A DNA stretch of 23,740 nucleotides from a virus: positions 1 to 23,740 of IMG/VR virus record IMGVR_UViG_3300006334_000027; one strand, written 5' to 3'. A program made the translations under genes and the position numbers. Position 1 is the stretch's first letter. Each line of letters starts with the position of its first letter. The notes under the pieces are model-generated. The model saw only the letters and a program-made list of their open reading frames with translations. It had not been told where the DNA came from and did no database searches. Of the stretch, positions 7,534 to 13,665 are shown in pieces.

Positions 7534-7716
7534 TGCGAAGAGAGGACGCATCCAGTCCTTAAACTCTTCGCGTCTGTGATCTGCTAGGACTCTCATCTCT
7601 TTCTCTGTGATGACGAGATCATAACCCTCTGCTTTCATTTCATCATAACACGCCTGTGAGATGTCCTTATCTGTTAGGTCGTAGTTGTGAAGTTGTACGT
7701 GCTTAAAGTAACTCAT
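7531..7716 (-). CDS. Small protein, unknown
   Basis: This 61-residue protein starts MSYFKHVQLHNYDLTDKDIS and contains KAEGYDLVITEKEMRVLADH. It is preceded by a nine-G run plus TTAT, the same unusual start context as the next gene. Similar small proteins with ISQACYDEM-like stretches probably occur in related phages, but I do not recognise a named family. Confidence 0.75.
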   Translation of the reverse strand: MSYFKHVQLHNYDLTDKDISQACYDEMKAEGYDLVITEKEMRVLADHRREEFKDWMRPLFA

Positions 7717-7731
7717 ATAACCCCCCCCCTA
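7717..7731 (-). promoter_or_regulatory. Poly-G ribosome binding site
   Basis: The minus strand reads TAG, a continuing G run (nine G in all), then TTATATG. As at 7521-7533, stop codon, G tract and start are fused in one short junction. Confidence 0.5.
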
Positions 7732-7923
7732 GTTGTAGATGCCAACTAGTTTTGGATCTCCGTATGATCCGTAAACTACCCTAGTTCCGTTTAGGGCATA
7801 GGATACGACTTCTGCATATCCATAATCCTCTGAGATGCTTAAGCATAGTTCATCAGCGAACTGACTAGCAAGGACTGGTTCCTGTATGTTTGTGTTTGGA
7901 ACTTCAACGAATTTCTCGAACAT
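7729..7923 (-). CDS. Small protein, unknown
   Basis: This 64-residue protein starts MFEKFVEVPNTNIQEPVLAS and ends YGSYGDPKLVGIYN. It is the first gene of a three-gene operon that ends at the terminator 7168-7194. A TATAAT -10 at 7960-7965 is 37 bases upstream. No family recognised. Confidence 0.75.
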   Translation of the reverse strand: MFEKFVEVPNTNIQEPVLASQFADELCLSISEDYGYAEVVSYALNGTRVVYGSYGDPKLVGIYN

Positions 7924-7959
7924 AATCTAATTTGATGTAAATGTTTTGTGTATATCCTT

Positions 7960-8017
7960 ATTATAAAGGATTGTGTGTGCTAGGTGTGGATATATCTGCA
8001 AATTGAAACAATTAGTC
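7960..8017 (-). promoter_or_regulatory. Promoter: -10 plus weak copy of the 22-bp palindrome
   Basis: TATAAT (minus strand, 7960-7965) precedes the gene at 7923. A degenerate palindrome with the perfect core AATTG-AAA-CAATT (8001-8013) is centred 44-45 bases upstream, the same spacing as the stronger copies elsewhere, but its outer arms are poor. Confidence 0.5.
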
Positions 8018-8209
8018 ATAATACCCTAACTCTTCCTCTTGCTCATGTAACTCTCTTGCTACCATTGTGAAAAAGTCTCTAATTGTCATGTCTGGATAAT
8101 GAAGTTGATGTTCAACTAACGCACCCATTTGCATATGTCTGCTTTCTTGCATTATGAGTTGATCCATAACTGCGTCTGCATCTGCTTCTAGTGATTGTTG
8201 ATCCGTCAT
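8012..8209 (-). CDS. Small acidic helical protein
   Basis: This 65-residue protein starts MTDQQSLEADADAVMDQLIM and ends HEQEEELGYYD. It is acidic, Met/Gln-rich and probably all-helical. I chose the ATG at 8209 because it overlaps the TAA of the preceding gene (TAATG); a longer frame to 8260 overlaps that gene too far. No family recognised. Confidence 0.78.
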   Translation of the reverse strand: MTDQQSLEADADAVMDQLIMQESRHMQMGALVEHQLHYPDMTIRDFFTMVARELHEQEEELGYYD

Positions 8210-8412
8210 TATTTCCACCTCGGATCGTCGATTGCATAGTCCCAAGGTGCGGGTTCGCATATCTTCTCAATGAGTGTGTCGAAGTCTGCCTGTGTGTCGT
8301 CATCTATCCACCCATTGTCTATAAAAAACCTTGCCATAGTGACGAGAGCGGATTCCTCGCCCTCGTTCATTGTGAGTGTTCTTTCCCACTGTGTTCCGTC
8401 TGCTCTAGGCAT
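8209..8412 (-). CDS. Small protein, unknown
   Basis: This 67-residue protein starts MPRADGTQWERTLTMNEGEE and ends PWDYAIDDPRWK. The middle part (ALVTMARFFIDNGWIDDDTQ) is likely helical. It follows the upstream stop directly (TAAATG) and overlaps the next start (TAATG). No family recognised. Confidence 0.78.
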   Translation of the reverse strand: MPRADGTQWERTLTMNEGEESALVTMARFFIDNGWIDDDTQADFDTLIEKICEPAPWDYAIDDPRWK

Positions 8413-8601
8413 TTACTTAACCTCCATCCATTTGAATTCTGAGATGCTACCGACTTTCCAGATGGTAACAGGTTCGCCAAGCAATTCTGCCTGTCTCTCT
8501 GCGTGACGCTTTGCGTCTGCGAAGTGGTCATTGTGGAATACGTCTGCCCATATCTTGACTTCGTTTCCGTAGTGTGAAGGTTGAATTGCCCAAGTAGTCA
8601 T
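8413..8601 (-). CDS. Small protein, unknown
   Basis: This 62-residue protein starts MTTWAIQPSHYGNEVKIWAD; the sequence DAKRHAERQAELLGEPVTIW suggests a compact alpha-beta fold of the kind used to pass through signals or bind partners, but that is speculative. An in-frame ATG at 8697 would add 32 residues, but those codons contain the -10 element at 8636-8641; the ATG at 8601 lies 35 bases from that element, as for the other genes of this class, so I prefer it. Confidence 0.75.
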   Translation of the reverse strand: MTTWAIQPSHYGNEVKIWADVFHNDHFADAKRHAERQAELLGEPVTIWKVGSISEFKWMEVK

Positions 8602-8635
8602 AATGCTTTGAGGTCTGAATGATTTGTATATACTT

Positions 8636-8641
8636 ATTATA
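8636..8641 (-). promoter_or_regulatory. -10 promoter element
   Basis: TATAAT on the minus strand, 35 bases before the ATG at 8601. At the place where the palindrome would be (centre about 8683) only a poor inverted repeat is seen, so this promoter may be differently controlled. Confidence 0.5.
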
Positions 8642-8696
8642 ACAGAGTCGATACTGTTAATAAGTGATTGTTTGTAAATGGATATATTTCGTAACA

Positions 8697-8864
8697 TTAG
8701 TGTCTGTCGCTAATGTACCATACACCGTACTTATTAATACGCTGTGGTTCAAAGTTACGCTTTGACATTTCGAGTAATGCAGACTGGACTATTGGATTGT
8801 CCATTGCTGATTGATTGACTAACACTTTACCGTTGTAGAGTGGTTGTAGTTTGTCGTTGAACAT
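8697..8864 (-). CDS. Small protein, unknown
   Basis: This 55-residue protein starts MFNDKLQPLYNGKVLVNQSA and ends QRINKYGVWYISDRH. Its -10 (TATAAT, 8900-8905) lies 36 bases upstream. It is the minus-strand member of a divergent pair; the other member is the gene at 9022. No family recognised. Confidence 0.75.
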   Translation of the reverse strand: MFNDKLQPLYNGKVLVNQSAMDNPIVQSALLEMSKRNFEPQRINKYGVWYISDRH

Positions 8865-8899
8865 AAGTTTTAAAACCTTGTTTGTTGTCTATACCATGT

Positions 8900-8995
8900 A
8901 TTATAAGGCATAGGCATATAGAATGAAATGCCTATTGTGCCACTAATATTACTGGCACACTAGTTGTTTAAAACGTAGGACCTATGCATTACAAT
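8900..8995. promoter_or_regulatory. Divergent promoters sharing one central 22-bp palindrome
   Basis: The palindrome (8937-8958, arms GTGCCA/TGGCAC) is centred at 8947.5. The minus-strand -10 TATAAT (8900-8905) and the plus-strand -10 TACAAT (8990-8995) are each exactly 45 bases from it, centre to centre. On the minus side the spacer also holds a hairpin, TAGGCAT/ATGCCTA (8911-8934). One bound protein could thus act on both directions. Confidence 0.75.
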
Positions 8996-9021
8996 TAAGA
9001 GGTACTGAAGATTACTGCTTT

Positions 9022-9321
9022 ATGCAAACTCATAGCATCACCCTAGGACTAAACATCGGCACAGAAGGCACAGTTACCACACAAATGTGGGACGCATTCG
9101 TAAATGATACCGTATGTACAATGCTTGAATATGCAACTATTCAAGATTGCCAAGGCATTTACAAAGGCACCGTAGAGTCTAGCAAGGTTATTTCTGTTAA
9201 TACTGACTCACCCGCTATTGTAGCGACACTTTTAAAAGTGGGCGATATCTACAAGAAAGCGTTTCGTCAAGATGCTATAATGTATACAGCGGTAACGCTT
9301 CCAAATTTGGTATTCAAATGA
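9022..9321 (+). CDS. Small conserved phage protein, unknown
   Basis: This 99-residue protein starts MQTHSITLGLNIGTEGTVTT; the pattern of short strands and helices (TVCTMLEYATIQDCQGIYKG, then KVISVNTDSPAIVATLLKVG) suggests an alpha-beta fold. It is the first gene after the plus-strand -10 at 8990-8995. Its stop overlaps the ATG of a 22-residue frame (ATGA). No family recognised. Confidence 0.8.
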   Translation: MQTHSITLGLNIGTEGTVTTQMWDAFVNDTVCTMLEYATIQDCQGIYKGTVESSKVISVNTDSPAIVATLLKVGDIYKKAFRQDAIMYTAVTLPNLVFK

Positions 9322-9386
9322 CCCGCAGACTAACCGAGATGATTTACATCTTTTATCTAACGTTTTTAAAAATCTTTGACTTATGA
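9318..9386 (+). CDS. Tiny hydrophobic peptide
   Basis: This 22-residue frame, MTRRLTEM followed by IYIFYLTFLKIFDL, starts on the stop of the upstream gene (ATGA) and ends on the start of the next (ATGA). It has a basic N-terminus and one short hydrophobic helix, so it would be a membrane peptide. Four-base overlaps at both ends are what a real coupled gene would show, but its length means chance cannot be excluded. Confidence 0.55.
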   Translation: MTRRLTEMIYIFYLTFLKIFDL

Positions 9387-9649
9387 ACACATCCTTTACA
9401 GACTTCATTAATTACTGCTTATCCTTTTATGGATCAGGTGGATTGTATGACCAAGGACGCACAAAGGAACAAGTTGCATATGCGACATGTTTATACCTTG
9501 ACGCGATAGCACATTATGACAGCGAGGTTTTCACGTGGGGAGATGGTGATTCTCTAGACCGTGAGAGAGTCCGCGACATCATGAACAACGTTTATGATGG
9601 CAAATACAACCCCTTTGATTACCTTGAAGAAAAGGAAGTCTATGCCTAG
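9383..9649 (+). CDS. Small protein of the WGDGDSLDRERVRD family, copy 1
   Basis: This 88-residue protein starts MNTSFTDFINYCLSFYGSGG. Near residues 52-66 it has WGDGDSLDRERVRDI, which occurs identically in the 95-residue protein at 19522-19809. The two also share the order N-terminal helix with FYG, a middle helix with a Tyr, then this motif and a Tyr-rich tail. The acidic-basic DGDSLDRERVRD segment is presumably the functional part; what it does is unknown. No Shine-Dalgarno is evident, consistent with coupling to the tiny gene before it. Confidence 0.82.
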   Translation: MNTSFTDFINYCLSFYGSGGLYDQGRTKEQVAYATCLYLDAIAHYDSEVFTWGDGDSLDRERVRDIMNNVYDGKYNPFDYLEEKEVYA

Positions 9650-9659
9650 GCAGCTGCCT

Positions 9660-9718
9660 TGACCAATTAAAAAAGTGGCACACTCAGGCATGGATTTTCG
9701 TGATCCATGCCTTATAAT
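9660..9718 (+). promoter_or_regulatory. Promoter: 22-bp palindrome, hairpin and -10
   Basis: The palindrome half sites are at 9660-9681 (left arm weak, right arm AAGTGGCAC). A 9-bp stem GGCATGGAT/ATCCATGCC with a 7-base loop (9687-9711) fills the spacer, and TATAAT follows at 9713-9718. Centre-to-centre distance is 45. It serves the gene at 9749. A perfect 12-base palindrome AGGCAGCTGCCT lies just before, at 9648-9659. Confidence 0.7.
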
Positions 9719-9748
9719 AAAGTATAACCAAACAAAGGACATTTCAAA

Positions 9749-10006
9749 ATGATTCTCAGACAACTAGGTTCTAACCAAACAGAACTCAGTCTTAATAATG
9801 GTGATTCCATTTTCTTTTCATATGAGACACCTGTAGCAGGTTTCGCATCAGGTGTTGGACACTTCAAAACATCTACATGGTACAGTTCAACAACCAGTAG
9901 GCACATCAACAAGTATTTCAAACACATTGATCCACAAAACATAACAACAGTTGATGACGCTTTTATTGTGTCCAGATGCAATTACGATTTACAGGGGGTG
10001 GGTTAA
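9749..10006 (+). CDS. Small phage protein, DUF8033-like
   Basis: This 85-residue protein starts MILRQLGSNQTELSLNNGDS. The stretch NGDSIFFSYETPVAGF followed by TSTWYSSTTSRHINKYFKHI resembles a widespread small phage domain with the pattern NGDSVLFSYqTPVA .. YytT..ySvTTsrHINkW (DUF8033, named from memory). The Ser/Thr-rich TTSRHINK stretch is the most conserved part in such proteins. Function unknown. An AAAGGA stretch 11 bases upstream may be the ribosome binding site. Its stop overlaps the next ATG (TAATG). Confidence 0.8.
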   Translation: MILRQLGSNQTELSLNNGDSIFFSYETPVAGFASGVGHFKTSTWYSSTTSRHINKYFKHIDPQNITTVDDAFIVSRCNYDLQGVG

Positions 10007-10530
10007 TGCCAAATCATTGCCATAACAGAGTAGAATTTTACTCAGATGATACTACAGCGATCCTAAAACTTCATAAAATCTTTATGAAAGGGATCGAGAC
10101 TGACGACAACACCGAACCAACCGACACAGTGTTTGGATCATTCGTCCCCGAACCAAACTGGGAAGAAATACCCTTGACTTCCGAGACTGTCCAAGAATAC
10201 TCGTGGGATAAACCACGAGGTGAAATAGGTGAAAAACCTGTAATGCTAATTGACGAAGACAAACCATTTAGAAATGGATTGCGTTTCAAGTCCACCGATA
10301 AACACGACGACAGGTGGTATAACTGGCGAGTCCAAAACTGGGGGACTAAGTGGGATTGCTATTCTTTAGAGATCGACGACACAGACATGCCACACGGATT
10401 TCAAGTCACATTCGAGACTGCTTGGTCTCCACCTGAGGAAATCTGTTCAGCGATCCGTGAACAGTTCGACGATCTAAGTATATCATGGTTCTATGATGAA
10501 CCAGGATGCGAAATTGCGGGGTATCTATAA
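10006..10530 (+). CDS. YubB/Api92-like ferredoxin-fold protein
   Basis: This 174-residue protein starts MPNHCHNRVEFYSDD and has the signature motifs of the YubB ferredoxin-like (Api92/DUF1281) family: the MPNHC.N start, NWGTKWD (111-117), F.TAWSPP (136-143) and WFYDEPGCEIAG (161-172). The family occurs in phages and plasmids; its biochemical role is not established. I chose ATG 10006 because it overlaps the previous stop (TAATG), is preceded by AGGGGGTGGG, and gives the family's MPNHC start; an in-frame ATG at 9976 exists but lies inside the previous gene. Confidence 0.88.
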   Translation: MPNHCHNRVEFYSDDTTAILKLHKIFMKGIETDDNTEPTDTVFGSFVPEPNWEEIPLTSETVQEYSWDKPRGEIGEKPVMLIDEDKPFRNGLRFKSTDKHDDRWYNWRVQNWGTKWDCYSLEIDDTDMPHGFQVTFETAWSPPEEICSAIREQFDDLSISWFYDEPGCEIAGYL

Positions 10531-10767
10531 ATGGATCGTGAATTACTAACTGAACTCAAGGCATTCTTAGCAGAGAGGATGGTCGATAATATGACTACCG
10601 AACAACTCGCTGAGTACGTCCAAGATGATCTGTTCACCTATTTTGACAAACAAGGTGAGCATGACTTCTTAGAGGAAGCAGAAAACTACTGGGGTGATTA
10701 CTTCGGTGAAGTTATTGATGAAGTCCAAGACTACATGAAATGTGATTTTAAAAAGTCCAATGTGTAG
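10531..10767 (+). CDS. Small acidic helical protein
   Basis: This 78-residue protein starts MDRELLTELKAFLAERMVDN and is acidic and helical, with MTTEQLAEYVQDDLFTYFDK and YFGEVIDEVQDYMK. It follows the YubB-like gene directly (TAAATG), so the two are probably co-translated. Proteins of this pattern (ELK.FL..RMVD.M....L.EYV.DDL) are common in marine phages as hypothetical proteins. Function unknown. Confidence 0.82.
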   Translation: MDRELLTELKAFLAERMVDNMTTEQLAEYVQDDLFTYFDKQGEHDFLEEAENYWGDYFGEVIDEVQDYMKCDFKKSNV

Positions 10768-10822
10768 ACAATTTACAAACTGTCCAAAAGACCCTAGAAA
10801 TCGTAACTCTAGGGTCTATAAT
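10765..10822 (+). promoter_or_regulatory. Promoter: 22-bp palindrome, hairpin and -10
   Basis: The palindrome (10765-10786, core ACAATTTACAAACTGT) begins in the stop codon of the gene before. A 10-bp perfect stem AGACCCTAGA/TCTAGGGTCT (10789-10817) follows, and its last T is the first base of TATAAT (10817-10822). Centre-to-centre distance 44. It serves the gene at 10854. Confidence 0.72.
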
Positions 10823-10853
10823 ATAAAAGTAAACAAACCAGAGATTAAATCTT

Positions 10854-11303
10854 ATGGCAACTCGTTCAAGAATTGGTTATGTATTATCCGATGATTCCAT
10901 TGTTAGCGTATATCATCATTGGGATGGGTACCCAGAGTGGTTGGGTGTGATCCTAAACAAACATTACAACACGGATGAAGCGGTTCGTGAACTCATAGAC
11001 GGTGGCGATATGTCATCATGTTATTCTGATAACGAATTTGACTATGAGAAACAAGAGTTTATTAAAAGGGATCCAGCTCCCACATATTATTCAGAGCGTG
11101 GTGAAGACTGTCCACCGATCCATCACCAAACCTTAACAGAGGTAGCGGATCATGATTGCGGTGAAGAGTTTCTTTACCTATGGTTTATGAATACTTGGAA
11201 TTGCTATGCATACAAAAAGACATACGACGATGAGTATAACTGCACGTCAACGACACTTTCGCCAGTCATTATTCCAGATGTAGAGACAGCAGATGCCAGT
11301 TGA
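10854..11303 (+). CDS. MATRSRIG-family protein, copy 1
   Basis: This 149-residue protein starts MATRSRIGYVLSDDSIVSVY and continues HHWDGYPEWLGVILNKHY, then ELIDGGDMSSCYSDNEF. A second member lies at 21555-21998 on the other strand; the first 60 residues are alike almost position by position and the C-terminal half is looser. MATRSRIGI....G.I.S.Y.HWDGYP proteins are widespread in T4-like and other phages and also occur in bacteria; no function is established to my knowledge. Its TGA lies in the loop of the palindrome at 11293-11314. Confidence 0.88.
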   Translation: MATRSRIGYVLSDDSIVSVYHHWDGYPEWLGVILNKHYNTDEAVRELIDGGDMSSCYSDNEFDYEKQEFIKRDPAPTYYSERGEDCPPIHHQTLTEVADHDCGEEFLYLWFMNTWNCYAYKKTYDDEYNCTSTTLSPVIIPDVETADAS

Positions 11304-11351
11304 CAAACTGGCACAAGAGGGGTTTAAATTCCCCTCTCTATCGTTTACAAT
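11293..11351 (+). promoter_or_regulatory. Promoter: best copy of the 22-bp palindrome, hairpin and -10
   Basis: Perfect 8-bp arms TGCCAGTT/AACTGGCA (11294-11313) enclose the stop codon of the previous gene. A 7-bp stem AGAGGGG/CCCCTCT (11316-11337) fills the spacer, and TACAAT follows at 11346-11351. Centre-to-centre distance 45. It serves the gene at 11377. Confidence 0.75.
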
Positions 11352-11376
11352 TAAGGAGTAACAAACAAACATTCAA

Positions 11377-11553
11377 ATGTCAGTCTTACATCACGAATCT
11401 ATACTCGAAGATTGTTTCGAGCAAGCGGTAGCAGAATTCTGCGAAGCAAACAAACTTACACCTGATATGTTCGCTCTTATCGAAGATCATCTCGGTGTTC
11501 AAATAGCACTTGATAGAAAAGCAAATCAAATCTTTGAGGGGAGGTGCCAATAA
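11377..11553 (+). CDS. Small protein, unknown
   Basis: This 58-residue protein starts MSVLHHESILEDCFEQAVAE and is helical and acidic. The ATG is 26 bases after the -10; TAAGGAGT lies about 20 bases upstream, too far for a standard ribosome binding site. The 3' end overlaps the next gene as TAATG, and carries the GGGGAGGTG ribosome binding site for it. No family recognised. Confidence 0.78.
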   Translation: MSVLHHESILEDCFEQAVAEFCEANKLTPDMFALIEDHLGVQIALDRKANQIFEGRCQ

Positions 11554-11726
11554 TGGACGACTACACACCTAACGAACTAGCGTACCTAGATCTCATTAAT
11601 GATATCAGTAAAACATTTTGTTTTATTGGCGAACCAGATGAACCCGCTGTATGCGATGGGGACATTAAAAGACTTAACGAAGCGGTTAAACGTTTTAAAC
11701 TTAGAGTATGGGAGAACCAACTGTGA
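11553..11726 (+). CDS. Small protein, unknown
   Basis: This 57-residue protein starts MDDYTPNELAYLDLINDISK and ends RLNEAVKRFKLRVWENQL. The ATG at 11553 is chosen because GGGGAGGTG lies 7 bases upstream and it overlaps the previous stop (TAATG). Acidic N-terminal part, basic C-terminal helix. No family recognised. Confidence 0.78.
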   Translation: MDDYTPNELAYLDLINDISKTFCFIGEPDEPAVCDGDIKRLNEAVKRFKLRVWENQL

Positions 11727-11917
11727 AAACTCAAAAGAAATTAAACCTAGGAATAATCCTAGACAAACTCACAGACCTAGGTTGGGAGTATACTTGCGGG
11801 ACTATGACTCGCTCAGGTATGCAAACCTATGACGAGTTGATGCAATATATCGGAGTTCTAGAACCTACGGAACACTGGAACGAAGATTGCTACACTGATA
11901 AAAATGGGGATTGGTAA
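11723..11917 (+). CDS. Small protein, unknown
   Basis: This 64-residue protein reads (start codon as Met) MKTQKKLNLGIILDKLTDLG, then WEYTCGTMTRSGMQTYDELM. I prefer GTG at 11723, which overlaps the previous TGA (GTGA) and has GGGAG 8 bases upstream; an in-frame ATG at 11708 would add five residues. The stop overlaps the next ATG (TAATG). No family recognised. Confidence 0.75.
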   Translation: MKTQKKLNLGIILDKLTDLGWEYTCGTMTRSGMQTYDELMQYIGVLEPTEHWNEDCYTDKNGDW

Positions 11918-12099
11918 TGAAAGAATATAGTTTTACTGTTCAAAAAACAGGTTGGATTCACGTGGAAGCAGACTCACTTGAAGACGCTGAAGCAAGACTA
12001 CAGGAAAGTTTTGGTCACTACTATGTAATCACTGAAACTGGCGAAGAATTGTCAAACGGTTGGGAAACCACAGGCGAAGTAGAGGAGGATCCAGAGTAA
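11917..12099 (+). CDS. Small protein, unknown
   Basis: This 60-residue protein starts MKEYSFTVQKTGWIHVEADS and continues LEDAEARLQESFGHYYVITE, a beta-strand, helix, strand pattern seen in many small phage proteins with the phrase W.VEADS.EDAEA. The end is acidic (EVEEDPE). It is coupled on both sides by TAATG. Its 3' end carries GAGGAGGA, the ribosome binding site of the next gene. Confidence 0.8.
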   Translation: MKEYSFTVQKTGWIHVEADSLEDAEARLQESFGHYYVITETGEELSNGWETTGEVEEDPE

Positions 12100-12338
12100 T
12101 GGCATATTGTGACGTGTGTGGGAATTTTGACGATTCCCACTATGACGACCTGTTAGAAACCTATCAGGACCTAGACAGAGATTCACATCAACCCGACCTC
12201 TATTATTACTGGGACGCACCCATAGAGGAGAATTACAGCTGGCGAGATGCATTTCCTAAAGTTGATTGTATGTGCGAGATCTGTTTCGATATCGCCAACT
12301 CAGAGAAAAAGATCGACTGGCAAGTTGTATGCTCCTAG
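12099..12338 (+). CDS. Small Cys-rich, probably zinc-binding protein
   Basis: This 79-residue protein starts MAYCDVCGNFDDSHYDDLLE and has a second cysteine cluster (CMCEICFD). Two CxxC pairs about 50 residues apart suggest one zinc site. The rest is acidic and aromatic (LYYYWDAPIEENYSW). I chose ATG 12099 because it overlaps the previous stop and has GAGGAGGA upstream; the longer frame to 12060 lies inside the previous gene. The stop TAG shares the tetranucleotide CTAG with the stop of the convergent gene. Confidence 0.82.
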   Translation: MAYCDVCGNFDDSHYDDLLETYQDLDRDSHQPDLYYYWDAPIEENYSWRDAFPKVDCMCEICFDIANSEKKIDWQVVCS

Positions 12339-12523
12339 GACTCTAATTCCATGTAAGCGTCCCACGCTCCAACATCATATAAACAACCCTCTAGCATCAA
12401 ATAGGTGCAGAGGGTTTCATATTGGGGAAGTACCTGATCCGTATCTAATAGGAACTGACACAATGCAACAGCTGACTCTAATGTCTTATGTGTCTCATAT
12501 GAGTCTATGTAATCATTAATCAT
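12335..12523 (-). CDS. Small protein, unknown
   Basis: This 62-residue protein starts MINDYIDSYETHKTLESAVA and is mostly helical (LESAVALCQFLLDTDQVLPQ). It is the last gene of the minus-strand operon that begins at 12951 and ends tail to tail with the gene at 12099-12338. Its ATG overlaps the stop of the 51-residue gene by 8 bases. No family recognised. Confidence 0.75.
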   Translation of the reverse strand: MINDYIDSYETHKTLESAVALCQFLLDTDQVLPQYETLCTYLMLEGCLYDVGAWDAYMELES

Positions 12524-12671
12524 GATACGTTTCTACTTCTTTTGAGAATAATCTCTGTCTATTAGATAACATGTCTAATAGTCCACTTTCTTCTAATTCT
12601 TCAATTTCTGCCAGTTTCTTCTTTTTTTGTGAAAAGCTGCCACTTTTGCGAGAACTGTAAGATTTAGCCAT
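12516..12671 (-). CDS. Small basic then acidic protein
   Basis: This 51-residue protein starts MAKSYSSRKSGSFSQKKKKL and continues AEIEELEESGLLDMLSNRQR. The Ser/Lys-rich basic head and helical tail might bind nucleic acid; this is inference. It starts 28 bases after the stop of the 83-residue gene. No family recognised. Confidence 0.7.
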   Translation of the reverse strand: MAKSYSSRKSGSFSQKKKKLAEIEELEESGLLDMLSNRQRLFSKEVETYHD

Positions 12672-12699
12672 TTTTGATACCTTTTGTAGTAAGTGTGTA

Positions 12700-12951
12700 C
12701 TATACTGAAATCTGGATCAAATCACCATTTTTGAGTGAATCATTATAAAAACGTCCAAGTGAAAAACTTTCAGGGTTTCTAATAAAACCTTCGAGAGCTG
12801 ACAGAAGTTTCTTGTTTGCAGGTTTCCATTCATACTCATAGGTTTTCTCATTTCCTGAGAAATTTATGAAAACCTTGGAACCCTGCACGTTTATTTGATC
12901 TATAGCAGAACTGAGTTCTTTTATAGCAAATGTATGTTTCTTTGCGGGCAT
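12700..12951 (-). CDS. Small protein, unknown
   Basis: This 83-residue protein starts MPAKKHTFAIKELSSAIDQI and contains VQGSKVFINFSGNEKTYEYEW and RNPESFSLGRFYNDSLKNGD, an alternation that suggests a small beta-rich fold. It is the first gene after the -10 at 12975-12980. No family recognised. Confidence 0.78.
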   Translation of the reverse strand: MPAKKHTFAIKELSSAIDQINVQGSKVFINFSGNEKTYEYEWKPANKKLLSALEGFIRNPESFSLGRFYNDSLKNGDLIQISV

Positions 12952-12974
12952 GTTAAATTGGTTTCTTACACTTA

Positions 12975-13033
12975 ATTATAAGGGATCCTGAGAGAAAATA
13001 CAAGAACCTTTGTGACACTTATAATACTGTCAC
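12975..13033 (-). promoter_or_regulatory. Promoter: 22-bp palindrome and -10
   Basis: The palindrome (13012-13033, arms GTGACA/TGTCAC perfect, extended by one base each side) lies 45 bases, centre to centre, from TATAAT on the minus strand (12975-12980). No spacer hairpin is obvious here. It serves the operon starting at 12951. Confidence 0.72.
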
Positions 13034-13223
13034 ATATCTCCTTGACATCTCGTAGTCCGTCCGCTAAGACCCACTGACTCCAACTAGATTGACCGCCCAC
13101 TTATATTTTTTTAAACATTTCCAAAATACTATGAAAATGCCTATGAATTTCTCCACGTTCTCTGAGTCTGTACGGAGATGTAGGAAATTTGTGAGTAAAT
13201 GGTATACTGTGATACTGAAATAC
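13034..13223. other. Intergenic stretch, no convincing gene
   Basis: Between the promoter and the 75-residue gene no frame has a good start. A 67-codon minus-strand frame (13064-13267) overlaps the end of the neighbouring gene and has no ribosome binding site. A weak GGTAT/ATACC hairpin (near 13199-13224) follows the stop codon at 13224. Nothing else is recognised. Confidence 0.4.
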
Positions 13224-13451
13224 CTATGATTTGACTGCGGAATTATCTGAATCCACTCCGCGTCCATTGAGTTTAGATTCTGGGTAGAGTCCTTGGAGAT
13301 TCAGTAAAAAATTTGCCGTCGCGTCTGCGAGATCTTCTGAGGAACTAGAAAAGACCTCACAAAACTCGTAAACCTCTCTATCTATCCTGTTCAAATCATG
13401 GGAGATTGCCAAAAGACAAGATCTTCTACGTTCTAGTTGTCTATCTTCCAC
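13224..13451 (-). CDS. Small helical protein, unknown
   Basis: This 75-residue protein starts MEDRQLERRRSCLLAISHDL and is helical and charged (NRIDREVYEFCEVFSSSSED). The ATG lies 11 bases inside the end of the upstream gene, typical for this operon. It is the last gene of the block 14086-13224. No family recognised. Confidence 0.75.
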   Translation of the reverse strand: MEDRQLERRRSCLLAISHDLNRIDREVYEFCEVFSSSSEDLADATANFLLNLQGLYPESKLNGRGVDSDNSAVKS

Positions 13452-13665
13452 GACTACCTACCTTTAGAAATACTTTGTTGGTTGTACCATAGGTGCTATA
13501 GAGTTTAGCATCCTCGATTGCCTGTCGTTCGTTCTTGAAAGGACCGTATCGTTGTGGTACTTCATCAAATGACCAATACGCTCCTCTTCGTTTCGTATTG
13601 ACGTCGATTATGATGTCCTTGTTGTGTACACTGAACTGTACTCTTTTTTGAGACTTGGTAGTCAT
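13441..13665 (-). CDS. Small beta-rich protein, unknown
   Basis: This 74-residue protein starts MTTKSQKRVQFSVHNKDIII and contains AYWSFDEVPQRYGPFKNERQ and KVFLKVGSRGR, basic and strand-rich. I chose ATG 13665, which overlaps the TGA of the upstream gene (ATGA); the frame extends to 13692 but overlaps further. The FKNERQAIEDAKLYS stretch resembles short phage proteins that modify a query of the form GPF..E..A..DA. Function unknown. Confidence 0.77.
   Translation of the reverse strand: MTTKSQKRVQFSVHNKDIIIDVNTKRRGAYWSFDEVPQRYGPFKNERQAIEDAKLYSTYGTTNKVFLKVGSRGR

Noticed and set aside
13064-13267. Minus-strand frame of 67 codons
   Set aside because: It overlaps the end of a better-supported gene by 44 bases, has no ribosome binding site or coupling, and its composition is not protein-like.
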